Shown in pieces: positions 1 through 11,346 of a DNA stretch of 47,539 nucleotides. Numbering within the stretch: the first letter of the stretch is position 1; each line of letters starts with the position of its first letter. Both the position numbers and the translations under genes were made by a program. The notes under the pieces were generated by a model. The model was not told where the DNA came from. It saw only the letters and a program-made list of their open reading frames with translations, and did no database searches. Source of the DNA: Rhodobacteraceae bacterium WD3A24 (lineage in GTDB: Bacteria > Pseudomonadota > Alphaproteobacteria > Rhodobacterales > Rhodobacteraceae); NCBI GenBank assembly GCA_002967695.1, contig PUHN01000026.1, positions 1 to 47,539 of the forward strand. Reading direction: 5' to 3'.

Positions 1-49
1 GGGGCGCCCGCCCCGCCGGCGCGCCGCAAGGTCAGACCGGCCGGCGCGG

Positions 50-3000
50 TCAGTCAGCGGGGCCGTATCCGCCGGCCGTCGGCGTGATCACGGTGATCGC
101 GTCGCCGGCCTCCAGAACCGTCTGATCGCAGGCATCGAGCGTCTCGACCCGCCCGTCGCGCCGGCGCAGCTCGGTGCGCCCCGGCTGCCCCGCCCCGCCG
201 CCGGCAAGCCCTTGCGGCGGCCGCGTGCGATGCGACGACAGGATCGCGCAGTCCATCCGTTCGAGAAAGCGCAACCTGCGCGCGGTCCCGTCGCCGGCGT
301 GCCACCGGCCGCGCCCGCCCGAGCCCTCGCGCAGCGCGAAATCCTCCAGCAGGACCGGAAAGCGCATCTCCAGAACCTCCGGGTCGGTCAGCCGCGAGTT
401 CGTCATGTGGACATGCACCCCCGAGGTGCCGTGGAACCCGCGCCCGTCATTCGTCACCCCCGCGGGGCTGCCCGAACAGATCGTCTCGTAATACTGGTAG
501 GCGTCGTTGCCGAAGGTCAGGTTGTTCATCGTGCCCTGGCTGTTGGCGATCGCGCCCAGCGCGCCGAATATGGCGTTGGTGACGTGCTGGCTGGTCTCGA
601 CATTGCCGGCGACCACCGCCCGCGGATAGGTTGGCTTGAGCATGCAGCCATCGGGAATCCGGATGCGGATCGGCCGCAGGCAGCCCGCGTTCATCGGGAT
701 CGGCGCCTCGACCATCACCCGGAAGCAGTACAGCACCGCCGCGCGCGTGACCGGCTCGGGGGCGTTGAAGTTGTTGGCGGCCGCCTCGCTGGTGCCGGTG
801 AAATCGACGACCGCCTCGCGGGCGTCGCGGTCGACGGTGATCTTCACCCGGATCTCCTGGCCCGTGTCGGTGGGATAGGTGTATTCGCAATCCTCCAGCC
901 GGCCGATCAGCCGCGCCACCTCTTCGGCGGCGTTGTCCTGCACATGGCCCATATAGGCCTGCACCACGTCCAGCCCGAACTCGCCGACCATGCGGCCGAG
1001 CTCGGCCGCGCCGCGTTCGTTCGCGGCGATCTGCGCCTTGAGATCGGCGATGTTCTGGTCGGGGTTGCGGCAGGGATGAGGGTGATCGGTCAGCAACTCG
1101 CGCAGCGCCGCCTCGCGGAACTCGCCCCGCGCGACCAGCCGGAAATTGTCGATCAGCACGCCCTCCTCATCCACGGTGCTCGCAAGCGGCGTCATCGAGC
1201 CCGGCGCGGTTCCGCCGACATCGGCGTGATGCCCGCGCGAGGCCACCCAGAACAGGACATCCGCGCCCGCCTCGTCGAACACCGGCGAGACCACGGTGAT
1301 GTCGGGCAGGTGCGTGCCGCCGTTATAGGGCGCGTTCAGCGCGAAGACGTCGCCGGGGTGGATATCGCCCGCGTTCAGCCGGATCACCGTCTCCACGCTG
1401 CGATCCATCGATCCCAGATGCACCGGCATGTGCGGGGCATTGGCGACCAGCGCGCCCTCGGCGTCGAAAACCGCGCAGGAGAAGTCCACCCTTTCCTTGA
1501 TGTTGACCGAATGCGCAGTGTTCTGGAGCGCCACGCCCATCTGCTCGGCGATGTTCATGAACAGGTTGTTGAACACCTCCAGCAGGATCGGGTCGGCCTG
1601 TTTGGTGCCGATCGCCTGCTGACGCTCGGCCGTCTCGGCGCGGGTCATCAGCACATGGTCGCGCGCGGTGATCCGCGCCTGCCAGCCCGGCTCGACCACG
1701 ATCGTCTGGTTGTCCTCGATGATCAGGGCCGGCCCCGTGATGCGGTTGCCGGGCGCGAGCCCCGCGCGGCGGTAGACCGGGGCCTCGCGCCAGCGGCCGC
1801 CGCTGAAGACGCGCCGGGCCTCGTCACTGACCGCATCGGCCGTGGTGGCTGAGCGCTCGGGCTCGGCGTCCTCGTCACGCGCGGTCTGCACACCCTCAAG
1901 CTCGACGGCCTCTATGGTAATGGGAACCTGCGGGGTGACGAAGCCGAACTGCGCCTTGTGTGCGGCCTCGAAATCGGCCTGCGCGGCCTCCAGATCGTCG
2001 TGATAGGGCACCTGAAGCGCGGTGTCGGTGCCCTCGTAGCGCAGATGCAGCTTGACGCGATGCTCGGTGTCGTGCTCGACGATCCCCTGCTCGGCCAGTT
2101 CGCGGGCGACCTCGCCGCGCAACTGCTCGGTGACGCGGTCGATAGCGGCGCGGCTCTCCTCGGCCAGGGGACGCACGAGGCCCTGCTGGCGGCTCGCCGC
2201 CACGGTGGCCAGCCCGATGCCATAGGCCGACAGCAGCCCCGAAAGCGGGTGGATCAGGATCGACTCCATGCCCAGCGCGTCGGCCACCAGGCAGGCGTGC
2301 TGGCCGCCCGCACCCCCGAAGGAGTTGAGGAGATACTTCGTCACATCGTAGCCGCGCTGGACGCTGATCTTCTTGATCGCGTTGGCCATGTTTTCCACGG
2401 CAATGCGCAGGAAGCCCTCGGCGACCTCCTCGGCGCTGCGGCCCTCGCCCGTCTCGCGGGCGATCGCGGCGAATTTCTCCGCAACCGTGTCGCGGTCGAG
2501 GGGCTGGTCCTGGTCGGGGCCGAAGATCGCGGGAAAGAATTCGGGGTTGAGCTTGCCGAGCATGACGTTGGCGTCCGTCACCGTCAGCGGACCGCCCCGG
2601 CGGTAGCAGGCCGGCCCGGGATCGGCGCCGGCCGAATCGGGGCCCACGCGGAAGCGCCCCGGCTCGGCATGAAGGATGGACCCGCCCCCCGCGGCGACGG
2701 TGTGGATGCGCATCATCGGCGCGCGGATGCGCACCCCGGCAACCTCGGTATCGAACGCGCGCTCGTATTCGCCGGCGGCGTGGGCGACATCGGTGCTGGT
2801 GCCGCCCATGTCGAAGCCGATGACCTTGTCGTGGCCCGCCAGCGCGGCGGTCTTGACCATGCCCACCACGCCGCCGGCGGGGCCCGACAGGATCGCGTCC
2901 TTGCCCTGAAACTTCTCGGCCGCGGTCATCCCGCCCGACGACATCATGAATTGCAGCGTCGGGCCGTCCTCGGTGGCCGGGGTGGCGCCAAGGGCGTCGG

Positions 3001-3685
3001 CCACGCGCGCGACGTACCGCGCGAGGATCGGCGAGAGATAGGCGTCCACGACCGTGGTGTCGCCGCGGCCCACCAGCTTTATCAGCGGGCTCACCTCGTG
3101 GCTGACCGAGACCTGTCCGAAGCCCATCTCGCGCACCAGCGCGGCCAGGCCGATCTCGTGCTGGGGGTTCTGCCAGCTGTGCATCAACACGATGGCGACC
3201 GCGTTGATGCCCGCCTCCCGCGCCGCCTCGAGCTGCGGGCGCAGCGCCTCGGCGTCCAGCGGCGTCTCCACCGCCCCGTCGGCGTGCAAGCGTTCCTCGA
3301 CCTCGATGACGCGCTCGTAGAGCTGCTCGGGCAGGACGATCTCCTTGGCGAAGATCTCGGGCCGGGCCTGATAGGCGATTCGCAGCGCGTCCCGGAAGCC
3401 GCGCGTGATCAGCAGCAGGGTGCGGTCGCCCTTGCGTTCGAGCAGGGCGTTGGTCGCAACCGTTGTGCCCATCTTGACCGTGCCGACCCGGTCGGACGGG
3501 ATTGCCCCCGGCGCCGCGCCCAGCAGCCGGCGCACCCCCTCGACCGCGGCGTCCTCATAGGCCTCGGGATTTTCCGACAGCAGCTTGAGCGGATGCAGCC
3601 CGCCATCGGGGTCGCGTCCGACGATGTCGGTGAAGGTGCCGCCCCGATCGACCCAGAAATCCCAGCGCGCCCGCGATTCGCCCAT
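50..3685 (-). CDS. 5-oxoprolinase / hydantoinase A-B fusion protein
   Basis: A 1211-residue protein that hydrolyses cyclic amides such as 5-oxoproline or hydantoins, probably with ATP, in the cytoplasm. The N-terminal hydantoinase A half opens with the nucleotide-binding motif [12 protein letters not shown] and has a second sugar-kinase-like motif, [13 protein letters not shown], near residue 290. The hydantoinase B half follows from about residue 700 ([22 protein letters not shown]). This is the normal size for the eukaryote-like fused 5-oxoprolinase. The frame stays open for another 74 codons upstream, but homology begins right after ATG 3685 ([11 protein letters not shown]), so I place the start there. 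The gene is divergent from the deacetylase-like gene at 3910. The exact substrate cannot be read from sequence; family members also act on N-methylhydantoin or acetone. Confidence 0.93.
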   Translation of the reverse strand: MGESRARWDFWVDRGGTFTDIVGRDPDGGLHPLKLLSENPEAYEDAAVEGVRRLLGAAPGAIPSDRVGTVKMGTTVATNALLERKGDRTLLLITRGFRDALRIAYQARPEIFAKEIVLPEQLYERVIEVEERLHADGAVETPLDAEALRPQLEAAREAGINAVAIVLMHSWQNPQHEIGLAALVREMGFGQVSVSHEVSPLIKLVGRGDTTVVDAYLSPILARYVARVADALGATPATEDGPTLQFMMSSGGMTAAEKFQGKDAILSGPAGGVVGMVKTAALAGHDKVIGFDMGGTSTDVAHAAGEYERAFDTEVAGVRIRAPMMRIHTVAAGGGSILHAEPGRFRVGPDSAGADPGPACYRRGGPLTVTDANVMLGKLNPEFFPAIFGPDQDQPLDRDTVAEKFAAIARETGEGRSAEEVAEGFLRIAVENMANAIKKISVQRGYDVTKYLLNSFGGAGGQHACLVADALGMESILIHPLSGLLSAYGIGLATVAASRQQGLVRPLAEESRAAIDRVTEQLRGEVARELAEQGIVEHDTEHRVKLHLRYEGTDTALQVPYHDDLEAAQADFEAAHKAQFGFVTPQVPITIEAVELEGVQTARDEDAEPERSATTADAVSDEARRVFSGGRWREAPVYRRAGLAPGNRITGPALIIEDNQTIVVEPGWQARITARDHVLMTRAETAERQQAIGTKQADPILLEVFNNLFMNIAEQMGVALQNTAHSVNIKERVDFSCAVFDAEGALVANAPHMPVHLGSMDRSVETVIRLNAGDIHPGDVFALNAPYNGGTHLPDITVVSPVFDEAGADVLFWVASRGHHADVGGTAPGSMTPLASTVDEEGVLIDNFRLVARGEFREAALRELLTDHPHPCRNPDQNIADLKAQIAANERGAAELGRMVGEFGLDVVQAYMGHVQDNAAEEVARLIGRLEDCEYTYPTDTGQEIRVKITVDRDAREAVVDFTGTSEAAANNFNAPEPVTRAAVLYCFRVMVEAPIPMNAGCLRPIRIRIPDGCMLKPTYPRAVVAGNVETSQHVTNAIFGALGAIANSQGTMNNLTFGNDAYQYYETICSGSPAGVTNDGRGFHGTSGVHVHMTNSRLTDPEVLEMRFPVLLEDFALREGSGGRGRWHAGDGTARRLRFLERMDCAILSSHRTRPPQGLAGGGAGQPGRTELRRRDGRVETLDACDQTVLEAGDAITVITPTAGGYGPAD

Positions 3686-3702
3686 TGCCTGCCCTTCCCC
3701 GT

Positions 3703-3726
3703 GGGCGCCGGCCGGCGCCGGCGCCC
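3703..3726 (-). promoter_or_regulatory. Perfect GC hairpin in the leader of the oxoprolinase gene
   Basis: Arms GGGCGCCGGC (3703-3712) and GCCGGCGCCC (3717-3726) are perfectly complementary around a CGGC loop. The hairpin lies about 17 bases upstream of ATG 3685. There is no T run, so it looks like a leader structure rather than a terminator. Its function is unknown and it could simply reflect high GC content. Confidence 0.35.
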
Positions 3727-3909
3727 GTGCGTTGTGCCGGCGAGCCGACGACAGATAGGCGAGGAAGGTCAAGCGCGAAATTGCCCCCTGCAGCGGCGGG
3801 CGGGGACGACAGGTGGAGGCGCGCGCCGGCGGGCCTCCGCCGAGCCGCCCTTGTGGCGGGACGATCGCGGCGCTAGCGTCCCGCCCGACCCTGCCGGCCG
3901 GAGTCATTG

Positions 3910-4944
3910 ATGAAAACCGTATTCTCCCCCCACCACGCGGGTCATGGCGACCATGCCGAACTCGTCGCGGGGGCCATCCTGCCCGCCTATGAGCGCCCCG
4001 AACGTGCCGGGATGATCCGCGCCCGCGTCGAAGAGGTCGGGCTCGGCGCGATCCTGCCGCCCGAGGAGCACGGGCTGGAAACCGCGCGCAAGATTCACGC
4101 GGACGACTATCTCGACTTTCTCCAAACCGCCCATGACCGATGGCTGGCGCGCGGCAATTCCGGCGTCGCCCTGCCCTTCGTCTGGCCGCGTCCCGGGCTG
4201 CGCGCGGACACGCCGCCCGAGGATATCGAGGGGCTGCTGGGCCATTACAGTTTCGACGGCGGCGCGCCCTTCGTCGCGGGCACCTGGGCGGCGGTGAAGG
4301 CCGCCCACGACGTGGCGCTGACGGCTGCCGGGCTCGTCGCGGGCGGCGAGCGGGCGGCCTTCGCGCTGGGCCGTCCGCCGGGCCATCACGCGGGGCGCGG
4401 CTTTGCGGGCGGATATTGCTATATCAACAATGCCGCCGTCGCCGCGCAGGCGCTGCGCGACCATGGCGTGCGGCGGGTCGCCATCCTCGACATCGACTAC
4501 CACCACGGCAACGGCACGCAGGAAATCTTCTACGGGCGCGGTGACGTCTTCGTCGCCAGCATCCATGCCGATCCGCGGATGGAGTTCCCCTATTTCCTGG
4601 GCCATGCGGATGAGCGGGGCGAGGCAGACGGCGCGGAGACGACGCTCAACGTCCCCCTGCCGCACGAGACGGACTGGTCGGCGTGGTCCTCGGGGCTGGA
4701 AGAAGCCTGCCGCGCCGTTGCCGCCTTCGCGCCCGACAGCCTCGTCGTCTCGCTGGGTACGGACACCTATCGCGGCGATCCGCTCGGCCGCTTCCGCCTG
4801 GAGACAACGGATTTTCCGCGTATCGGCGCGCGCCTGGCGCGGATGGGGCTGGCGACACTGTTCGTGATGGAGGGCGGCTATGCCGTCGAGGAAATCGGCG
4901 TCAATGCCGTGGGCGTGCTGACGGGGTTCGAGCAGCCCCGGTAA
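3910..4944 (+). CDS. Class II histone deacetylase-family amidohydrolase (acetylpolyamine aminohydrolase-like)
   Basis: A 344-residue zinc amidohydrolase that probably deacetylates acetylpolyamines or other small N-acetyl amines in the cytoplasm. The HDAC core is visible: GRPPGHHAG with the paired His near 159-160, [10 protein letters not shown], the zinc-binding [11 protein letters not shown] with Asp194, Asp196 and His198, and the third metal ligand in [11 protein letters not shown] (Asp285). It ends with the family glycine motif [14 protein letters not shown] 3910 is preferred over the adjacent in-frame TTG 3907. It is divergent from the oxoprolinase gene and convergent with hpaI. The bacterial family is metabolic and no histone substrate is implied. 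Acetylpolyamine is the likeliest substrate, by family inference only. Confidence 0.9.
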   Translation: MKTVFSPHHAGHGDHAELVAGAILPAYERPERAGMIRARVEEVGLGAILPPEEHGLETARKIHADDYLDFLQTAHDRWLARGNSGVALPFVWPRPGLRADTPPEDIEGLLGHYSFDGGAPFVAGTWAAVKAAHDVALTAAGLVAGGERAAFALGRPPGHHAGRGFAGGYCYINNAAVAAQALRDHGVRRVAILDIDYHHGNGTQEIFYGRGDVFVASIHADPRMEFPYFLGHADERGEADGAETTLNVPLPHETDWSAWSSGLEEACRAVAAFAPDSLVVSLGTDTYRGDPLGRFRLETTDFPRIGARLARMGLATLFVMEGGYAVEEIGVNAVGVLTGFEQPR

Positions 4945-4969
4945 CGCCGCGACGGCGGGGGCCGGCCGC

Positions 4970-5743
4970 TCACCCGAGCTGGTCGAAGCCCGCGGCGAGG
5001 TCGCGCGCGCCCTTCGCCAGTAGGGTCACGTCGGCGCCCACCGCGACAAAGGTCACGCCCGCCTCCAGCCGCCGCCGCGCCAGCGCCGGATCGAAGGCGA
5101 GGATGCCCGAGGGCTTGCCCGCCGCGTGGATACGCGCCAGCGCATCGTCGATCGCCCCGGCGACCTCCGGCGCATCGGGGCGTCCCGGATGGCCCATGTC
5201 GGCGGCAAGGTCGGAAGGGCCGATGAAGATACCGTCGACCCCGTCGACCGCGCCGATCGCGTCGATCGCCGCGAGGCCGGCGCGGCTTTCCACCTGCACC
5301 AGCAGGCAGGTCTCGTCATTGGCTGCCGTCACATAATCGCCCACCGCCCCGTAATCGGAGGCCCGCGCCAGCGCGGCCCCCACCCCCCGGATACCTTCGG
5401 GCGGGTAGCGCATCGCGCGGACCATCGCGCGCGCCTGCTCGGCGCTTTCCACCATCGGGACCAGCACCGTCTGCGCGCCGAGGTCGAGCACCTGCTTGAT
5501 CTGCCACGGCTCGCCCACCGGCACGCGCACGACCGGGTGCGCGGGCTTCGCCGCAACCGCCTGCAACTGCGACAGCATCAGCGGGATGTCGTTGGGGCCG
5601 TGCTCGCCATCGATGACGACCCAGTCGAACCCCGCGCCCGCGCAGATTTCGGCGGCCGCCGGATGGGCCAGCGCCAGCCACAGCCCGATCTGCGGGCGCC
5701 GCGCGGCAAGGGCTGCCTTGAAGGGGTTGTGCGGGACGGGCAT
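4970..5743 (-). CDS. hpaI: 4-hydroxy-2-oxoheptane-1,7-dioate aldolase (HpcH/HpaI)
   Basis: A 257-residue class II aldolase. It splits 4-hydroxy-2-oxoheptanedioate into pyruvate and succinate semialdehyde, the last step of homoprotocatechuate meta-cleavage. Family residues are present: the DGEHGP motif with His48, Arg73 in VRVPVG, metal-binding Glu152 in QVESRAGL, and Asp178 in [10 protein letters not shown]. It is the last gene of the leftward operon. Its ATG lies 15 bases after the hpaH stop, preceded by a strong GGAGGGAGG ribosome-binding site. Related HpcH/HpaI aldolases accept other 2-keto-3-deoxy acids, but the position behind hpaH makes this substrate likely. Confidence 0.93.
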   Translation of the reverse strand: MPVPHNPFKAALAARRPQIGLWLALAHPAAAEICAGAGFDWVVIDGEHGPNDIPLMLSQLQAVAAKPAHPVVRVPVGEPWQIKQVLDLGAQTVLVPMVESAEQARAMVRAMRYPPEGIRGVGAALARASDYGAVGDYVTAANDETCLLVQVESRAGLAAIDAIGAVDGVDGIFIGPSDLAADMGHPGRPDAPEVAGAIDDALARIHAAGKPSGILAFDPALARRRLEAGVTFVAVGADVTLLAKGARDLAAGFDQLG

Positions 5744-5758
5744 GCGCGGGCCTCCCTC

Positions 5759-6559
5759 CTATTCGAAATGCAGGCTGACGGTGCCGCATGGGCCGAAATC
5801 GGTGGTGATGGTGTCGCCGCGGCGGCACTCGACGGGGCGGATGAAGCTGCCCGACAGCACGACGTCGCCGGCCCGAAGGCCCTGCCCGTACAAGGCCAGC
5901 CGATTGGCCAGCCACACCAGCCCCATCGCGGGGTGATTGAGCACGCCGGCCGCGAGGCCGGTTTCCTCGACCGCGGCGTTGCGCGACACGATGGCCCCCA
6001 TCCAGCGCAGGTCCACCGCGTCGGGCCGCATCGGCCGGCCGCCCAGCGCCAGCCCGGCATTGGCGGCGTTGTCGGCGATGGTGTCAAAGACCTTGCGCGT
6101 CTGGCCTGTCTCGGGGTCGGCCCGGACGATGCGGGTGTCGAGGATTTCCAGTGCCGGGCAGACATGGTCGGTGGCGCCCAGCACATCGGTCAGCCCCAGC
6201 CCCGGCCCCTGCAGCGGCGCCTTCAGCAGGAACGCCACCTCGGCCTCGATGCGCGGCTGGATGAACCGGCCCTGCGGGATGGCCGCGCCGTCGGGGAAGT
6301 CCATGTCGTCGAACAGCACGCCGCTGTCGGGCGTGTCGATGTTCAGCGCGGCCTGCATCGCCTTGCTGGTCAGGCCGATCTTCCAGCCGATCTGCCGGCG
6401 GCCGGCCTCGCGCTTGATCGCCACCCAGGCGTCCTGGACGGCATAGGCGTCGTCGAGCCCCATGTCGGGATGATCGCGGGTCAGCAGCCCGATCTGGCGG
6501 CCGCTGCGCTCAGCCTCGTCGAGCCGGCGCGCGGCGGCGGTGATCTCCTCGGGGGTCAT
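5759..6559 (-). CDS. hpaH: 2-oxohept-4-ene-1,7-dioate hydratase
   Basis: A 266-residue hydratase of the fumarylacetoacetase superfamily. It adds water to 2-oxohept-4-enedioate to give the HpaI substrate. Typical segments are GWKIGLTSKAMQ, the metal-binding stretch PRIEAEVAFLL near residue 103, and the C-terminal GDVVLSGSF motif. Its length matches HpaH and MhpD family members. The start ATG (6559) overlaps the stop of the upstream FAH gene as ATGA, which implies translational coupling. MhpD-like hydratases of other meta pathways are close relatives, but the flanking hpaD, hpaE and hpaI decide the assignment. Confidence 0.92.
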   Translation of the reverse strand: MTPEEITAAARRLDEAERSGRQIGLLTRDHPDMGLDDAYAVQDAWVAIKREAGRRQIGWKIGLTSKAMQAALNIDTPDSGVLFDDMDFPDGAAIPQGRFIQPRIEAEVAFLLKAPLQGPGLGLTDVLGATDHVCPALEILDTRIVRADPETGQTRKVFDTIADNAANAGLALGGRPMRPDAVDLRWMGAIVSRNAAVEETGLAAGVLNHPAMGLVWLANRLALYGQGLRAGDVVLSGSFIRPVECRRGDTITTDFGPCGTVSLHFE

Positions 6560-7443
6560 GCCTCGTCCCTCACGCCGTTGCGCAGCGTGCCGATGCCCTC
6601 GGCGCTGACCTCGACCACGTCGCCGGGCTTCAGCCAGATCGGCGGGTCGAAGCGCGCGCCCGCCCCCGTGGGCGTGCCGGTGACGATGATGTCGCCCGGC
6701 ACGAGCATCGTGAAGGTCGAGACATAGGCGATGATCCTGCGGAAGGAAAACAGCATCCGGCCGGTGCGGTCGTCCTGACGGACCTCGCCGTTGACCGTGG
6801 TGGTCAGGCGGATATCGGCGATCTGCGCCTCGTCGTCATAGGGAACCAGCCAGGGGCCCATGCTGCCGGAGGCGTCGAAGTTCTTGCCCTGGGTGACGTT
6901 GAACTTGGCGTGGCGCACCCAGTCGCGCAGCGTGCCCTCGTTGCACAGCGTCAGCGCCGCGACGTGATCGAGGGCGTCGGCCTCGGCGATATGGCGCCCC
7001 GCCCGGCCGATGACGATGACCACCTCGCCCTCGTAGTCGAGCTTCTCGGAAACCGTCGGCCGGACAAGGGGGACATCGTGGCCAACGAAGGAGCGCGGGA
7101 ACCGCACGAACAGTGACGGGTTCGGCGGGGCGTCCTGGCCGTCCTTGTACTCGGCGTTTCGGTCGGGGTAGTTGACGCCCACGCAGATGATCTTTTCAGG
7201 GTCGGGCACCGGCAGATCGAAGGTGATCTCGCCCGGGTCGATATCGGGGGCCATCCCGAGGCCCGCCTTGGCCAGCTCCGCCAGCCGCCCCGCCCCGATC
7301 GCCGCGCGCAGGGTCGGATAGACGCGCCCGTAGCGCGCCGAAAGGTCCACCAGCCCGCTTTCCGTGAGCAGCCCGTACCGGCGCGCCCCGCCATGGAAGA
7401 ACCCCGTCAGGCGCGGCCGCGTGATTTCGCCCGCCCCGCTCAT
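6556..7443 (-). CDS. hpaG: Fumarylacetoacetate hydrolase-family enzyme of the hpa operon (decarboxylase/isomerase role)
   Basis: A 295-residue FAH-family protein with the C-terminal catalytic fold: VGVNYPDRNAEY, metal-site stretch DYEGEVVIVIG, VTQGKNFDASG, and GDIIVTGTPTGAG. In this pathway FAH proteins decarboxylate 5-oxopent-3-ene-1,2,5-tricarboxylate, and some also isomerise 5-carboxymethyl-2-hydroxymuconate. Enterobacterial HpaG has two fused FAH domains, whereas this is a single-domain protein. The frame is open further upstream, but ATG 7443 overlaps the hpaD stop as ATGA and begins where family similarity begins. No separate small isomerase gene (hpaF) lies in the operon, so this protein may cover both steps or the isomerase lies elsewhere. 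The symbol is assigned by pathway role. Confidence 0.85.
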   Translation of the reverse strand: MSGAGEITRPRLTGFFHGGARRYGLLTESGLVDLSARYGRVYPTLRAAIGAGRLAELAKAGLGMAPDIDPGEITFDLPVPDPEKIICVGVNYPDRNAEYKDGQDAPPNPSLFVRFPRSFVGHDVPLVRPTVSEKLDYEGEVVIVIGRAGRHIAEADALDHVAALTLCNEGTLRDWVRHAKFNVTQGKNFDASGSMGPWLVPYDDEAQIADIRLTTTVNGEVRQDDRTGRMLFSFRRIIAYVSTFTMLVPGDIIVTGTPTGAGARFDPPIWLKPGDVVEVSAEGIGTLRNGVRDEA

Positions 7444-8420
7444 GGTGCCACGATCGGCTGGGCGGCCAGTTCGGGCGCGCGCGGGGTGACGCCGTGGAAC
7501 AGGGTGCCCTCCTCGAACCAGCTTCGCGGGGCCGGGGCGCCCCACAGCGTCTGGCGTTGCGGGTCCTTGAGGTCCCACTTTATGGGTTCGTGATCGGGGT
7601 CCACGGTCTGGTAGTCCGAGGTATAAAGCTCGATCCGGTGGCCGTCGGGGTCGCGGACATACAGGAAGAAGGCGTTCGAGATGCCGTGGCGGCCGGGGCC
7701 CCGCTCGATGTTGTCGAGGTATCCCGTGGTCGACATCAGGTCGAGCAGGTCGATGATGTGCAGCGGCGTCGCCGCCCAGAAGGCGGTATGGTGCAACCGC
7801 GGCCCCGTGCCGTTGGTGAAGGCGATGTCATGCACCCCGCCCTTGCGGTGGGTCCATGCGGCCCAGAGCTTTCCGCTCTCCTCGTCCTCGGTGTACTCGG
7901 TCACGCGAAAGCCGATCTCGTTGTAGAAGGCCACGCTTTCATCCACGTTCGGGCTGAAGGCGTTGAAGTGGTCGATGCGCAGCGGGCGCACCCCGTGATA
8001 GCGGGCATACTGCTGGTGGATCGGTTCGAGCCGGTCCATGCTGACATAGAACTCCAGCGGCAGGCCGTGCGGGTCCTGCGTGGCCAGGGTGCGGCCCTGG
8101 TAGGGGCGTTCGACCCAGGCCACGGGCAGCCCGCGCCCCTCGAAGAACGCCGCCGCGCGGTCGAGATCGGGCGTGTCGTAGAGCTTGAAGCTCAGCGCGC
8201 TCGAGCGGGGCTCGTCGCCCTTCGTCAGCAGGATGCAATGGTGGTTGCGTTCTTCCAGCGCGCGCAGGGCGATTGTGGTGTCGTCCTCGTGCGTGACCTG
8301 CAGGCCCAGCGTGTCGGCATAGAACCGGCGCGCCGCAGACAGATCGGTGACGGTGAAGGCCACGTGGCTGAGCCGGACGATATTGAACGGCGGGTAGAGG
8401 TTCGGAGCGGGAACGGGCAT
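7440..8420 (-). CDS. hpaD: 3,4-dihydroxyphenylacetate 2,3-dioxygenase (type I extradiol)
   Basis: A 326-residue ring-cleaving dioxygenase converting homoprotocatechuate to 5-carboxymethyl-2-hydroxymuconate semialdehyde. It has two vicinal-oxygen-chelate modules, starting near residues 15 and 146. The metal triad is His151 (DHFNAF), His210 (RLHHTAFW) and Glu264 (RIELYTSDY), with His197 (GVHDIAF) as the likely acid-base residue. This matches the actinobacterial HPCD/MndD type. It does not match the LigB-fold HpaD of enterobacteria. A GAGGAGGAG ribosome-binding site precedes the ATG, and the gene follows hpaE by 18 bases. The metal could be Fe(II) or Mn(II); sequence does not settle this. Confidence 0.95.
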   Translation of the reverse strand: MPVPAPNLYPPFNIVRLSHVAFTVTDLSAARRFYADTLGLQVTHEDDTTIALRALEERNHHCILLTKGDEPRSSALSFKLYDTPDLDRAAAFFEGRGLPVAWVERPYQGRTLATQDPHGLPLEFYVSMDRLEPIHQQYARYHGVRPLRIDHFNAFSPNVDESVAFYNEIGFRVTEYTEDEESGKLWAAWTHRKGGVHDIAFTNGTGPRLHHTAFWAATPLHIIDLLDLMSTTGYLDNIERGPGRHGISNAFFLYVRDPDGHRIELYTSDYQTVDPDHEPIKWDLKDPQRQTLWGAPAPRSWFEEGTLFHGVTPRAPELAAQPIVAP

Positions 8421-8438
8421 CTGGTGTTTCTCCTCCTC

Positions 8439-9956
<1,518 letters not shown>

Positions 9957-10017
9957 CGTCCCCCTCCGGAAAATGCGCGGGCACCGGACCGGCCGCGCGG
10001 TTGCGTGCCTGATTGCA

Positions 10018-10051
10018 TAACACGTTAAACATTTTCCCGCGGCGGGGTCAA
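10018..10051 (-). promoter_or_regulatory. Candidate hpa operon promoter and operator
   Basis: Reading leftward, TTGACC (10051-10046) is a good -35 element. TAACGT (10027-10022) lies 18 bases later as a weak -10. The -10 falls inside an inverted repeat, TAAC-AC-GTTA (10018-10027), a suitable place for a repressor such as an HpaR-like MarR protein. No such regulator gene is in the window. The motif is read from sequence; its function is inferred. Confidence 0.45.
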
Positions 10052-10167
10052 CTGCGACATTTCGCCCGGCGCCGCCGCGGCAACGTGCCGGTGCCCGCCG
10101 CGATTGCGCGCGCCCGGGCGGCTTGGTAAGCGAAACGCGACCCTGTCTCGCCGGAAGGACGCCGCCG

Positions 10168-11337
10168 ATGCCCGTCATCACGACGATCGAGGACCTGCGC
10201 CGCCTCTACAAGCGCCGCGTGCCGCGCATGTTCTACGACTACGCGGAATCGGGCAGCTGGACCGAGCAGACCTTCCGCGACAATGTCGCGGATTTCTCGC
10301 GGATTCGGCTGCGCCAGCGGGTCGCGGTGGATATGTCCAACCGCTCGACCCGCACCGGGATGGCCGGGCGCGAGGTGGCGATGCCGGTCGCGCTGGCGCC
10401 GGTGGGGCTGACCGGCATGCAAAGCGCCGACGGCGAGATCAAGGCCGCCCGCGCGGCCGAGCGCTTCGGCGTGCCCTACACGCTGTCGACGATGTCGGTC
10501 TGCTCGATCGAGGATGTCGCGGCCCACACCAGCGAGCCCTTCTGGTTCCAGCTCTACGTCATGAAAGACCAGGACTTCATGGCGAACCTTCTGCGGCGCG
10601 CGCGGGAGGCGGGCTGCGACACGCTGGTGCTGACGCTCGACCTCCAGATCCTCGGCCAGCGCCACAAGGATCTCAAGAACGGCCTGTCCACCCCGCCCAA
10701 GCTGACACCGTCCACCCTGCTGAACCTCTCGACCAAGTGGCGCTGGGGGCTGGGGATGCTGGGAACGCAGCGGCGCCAGTTCGGCAACATCGTCGGCCAC
10801 GCCAAGGGGGTGAGCGACACGCGCTCGCTGGCGAGCTGGACGGCCGAGCAGTTCGACCCGCAGCTCGACTGGAGCAAGGTCGAGAAGATCAAGAAGGACT
10901 GGGGCGGCAAGCTGATCCTGAAGGGCATCCTCGACGCCGAGGACGCCCGGATGGCCGCGAAGGTGGGCGCGGACGCGATCATCGTCTCGAACCATGGCGG
11001 GCGGCAGCTGGACGGCGCGATGAGCGCGATCCGCATGCTGCCGGCGATCCTCGACGCCGTGGGCGACAAGGTCGAGGTCCACATGGATGGCGGCATCCGC
11101 TCGGGGCAGGACGTGCTCAAGGCGCTCGCGCTGGGGGCGAAGGGCACCTATATAGGGCGCGCCTACACCTACGGCCTCGGCGCCCTGGGCGAAGCGGGCG
11201 TGACCCGCGCGCTGGAGATCATCCACAAGGAACTCGACACCACCATGGCGCTGTGCGGCGAACGCGACGTCCACGACCTCGAACGCCACAACCTGATCCT
11301 GCCGCAGGGGTTCGACGACCCCACGCGCCCGATCTGA
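10168..11337 (+). CDS. lldD: FMN-dependent L-lactate dehydrogenase / alpha-hydroxy-acid oxidase
   Basis: A 389-residue FMN enzyme oxidising L-lactate, or a similar 2-hydroxy acid, to the keto acid. It usually passes electrons to the respiratory chain at the inner membrane. It resembles E. coli LldD throughout: MPVALAPVGLTGM, YTLSTMSVCSIE, PFWFQLYVMKD, LILKGILDAEDA, and the catalytic SNHGGRQLDG with His276. ATG 10168 has GGAAGGA upstream, and the open frame before it is rejected. It is divergent from hpaE. Family members differ in substrate (lactate, glycolate, mandelate), so lactate is likely but not certain. 2-Hydroxy acids from arylacetate metabolism are an alternative. Confidence 0.88.
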   Translation: MPVITTIEDLRRLYKRRVPRMFYDYAESGSWTEQTFRDNVADFSRIRLRQRVAVDMSNRSTRTGMAGREVAMPVALAPVGLTGMQSADGEIKAARAAERFGVPYTLSTMSVCSIEDVAAHTSEPFWFQLYVMKDQDFMANLLRRAREAGCDTLVLTLDLQILGQRHKDLKNGLSTPPKLTPSTLLNLSTKWRWGLGMLGTQRRQFGNIVGHAKGVSDTRSLASWTAEQFDPQLDWSKVEKIKKDWGGKLILKGILDAEDARMAAKVGADAIIVSNHGGRQLDGAMSAIRMLPAILDAVGDKVEVHMDGGIRSGQDVLKALALGAKGTYIGRAYTYGLGALGEAGVTRALEIIHKELDTTMALCGERDVHDLERHNLILPQGFDDPTRPI

Positions 11338-11346
11338 GCCGCCGGC

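Noticed and set aside
212-3910. Plus-strand open frames of 546 and 650 codons (212-1852 and 1958-3910)
   Set aside because: They are antisense to the oxoprolinase gene, whose motifs and length are clear on the minus strand.
3910-4944. A horizontally acquired eukaryotic histone deacetylase
   Set aside because: Bacterial acetylpolyamine amidohydrolases share this motif set, and base composition matches the neighbours.
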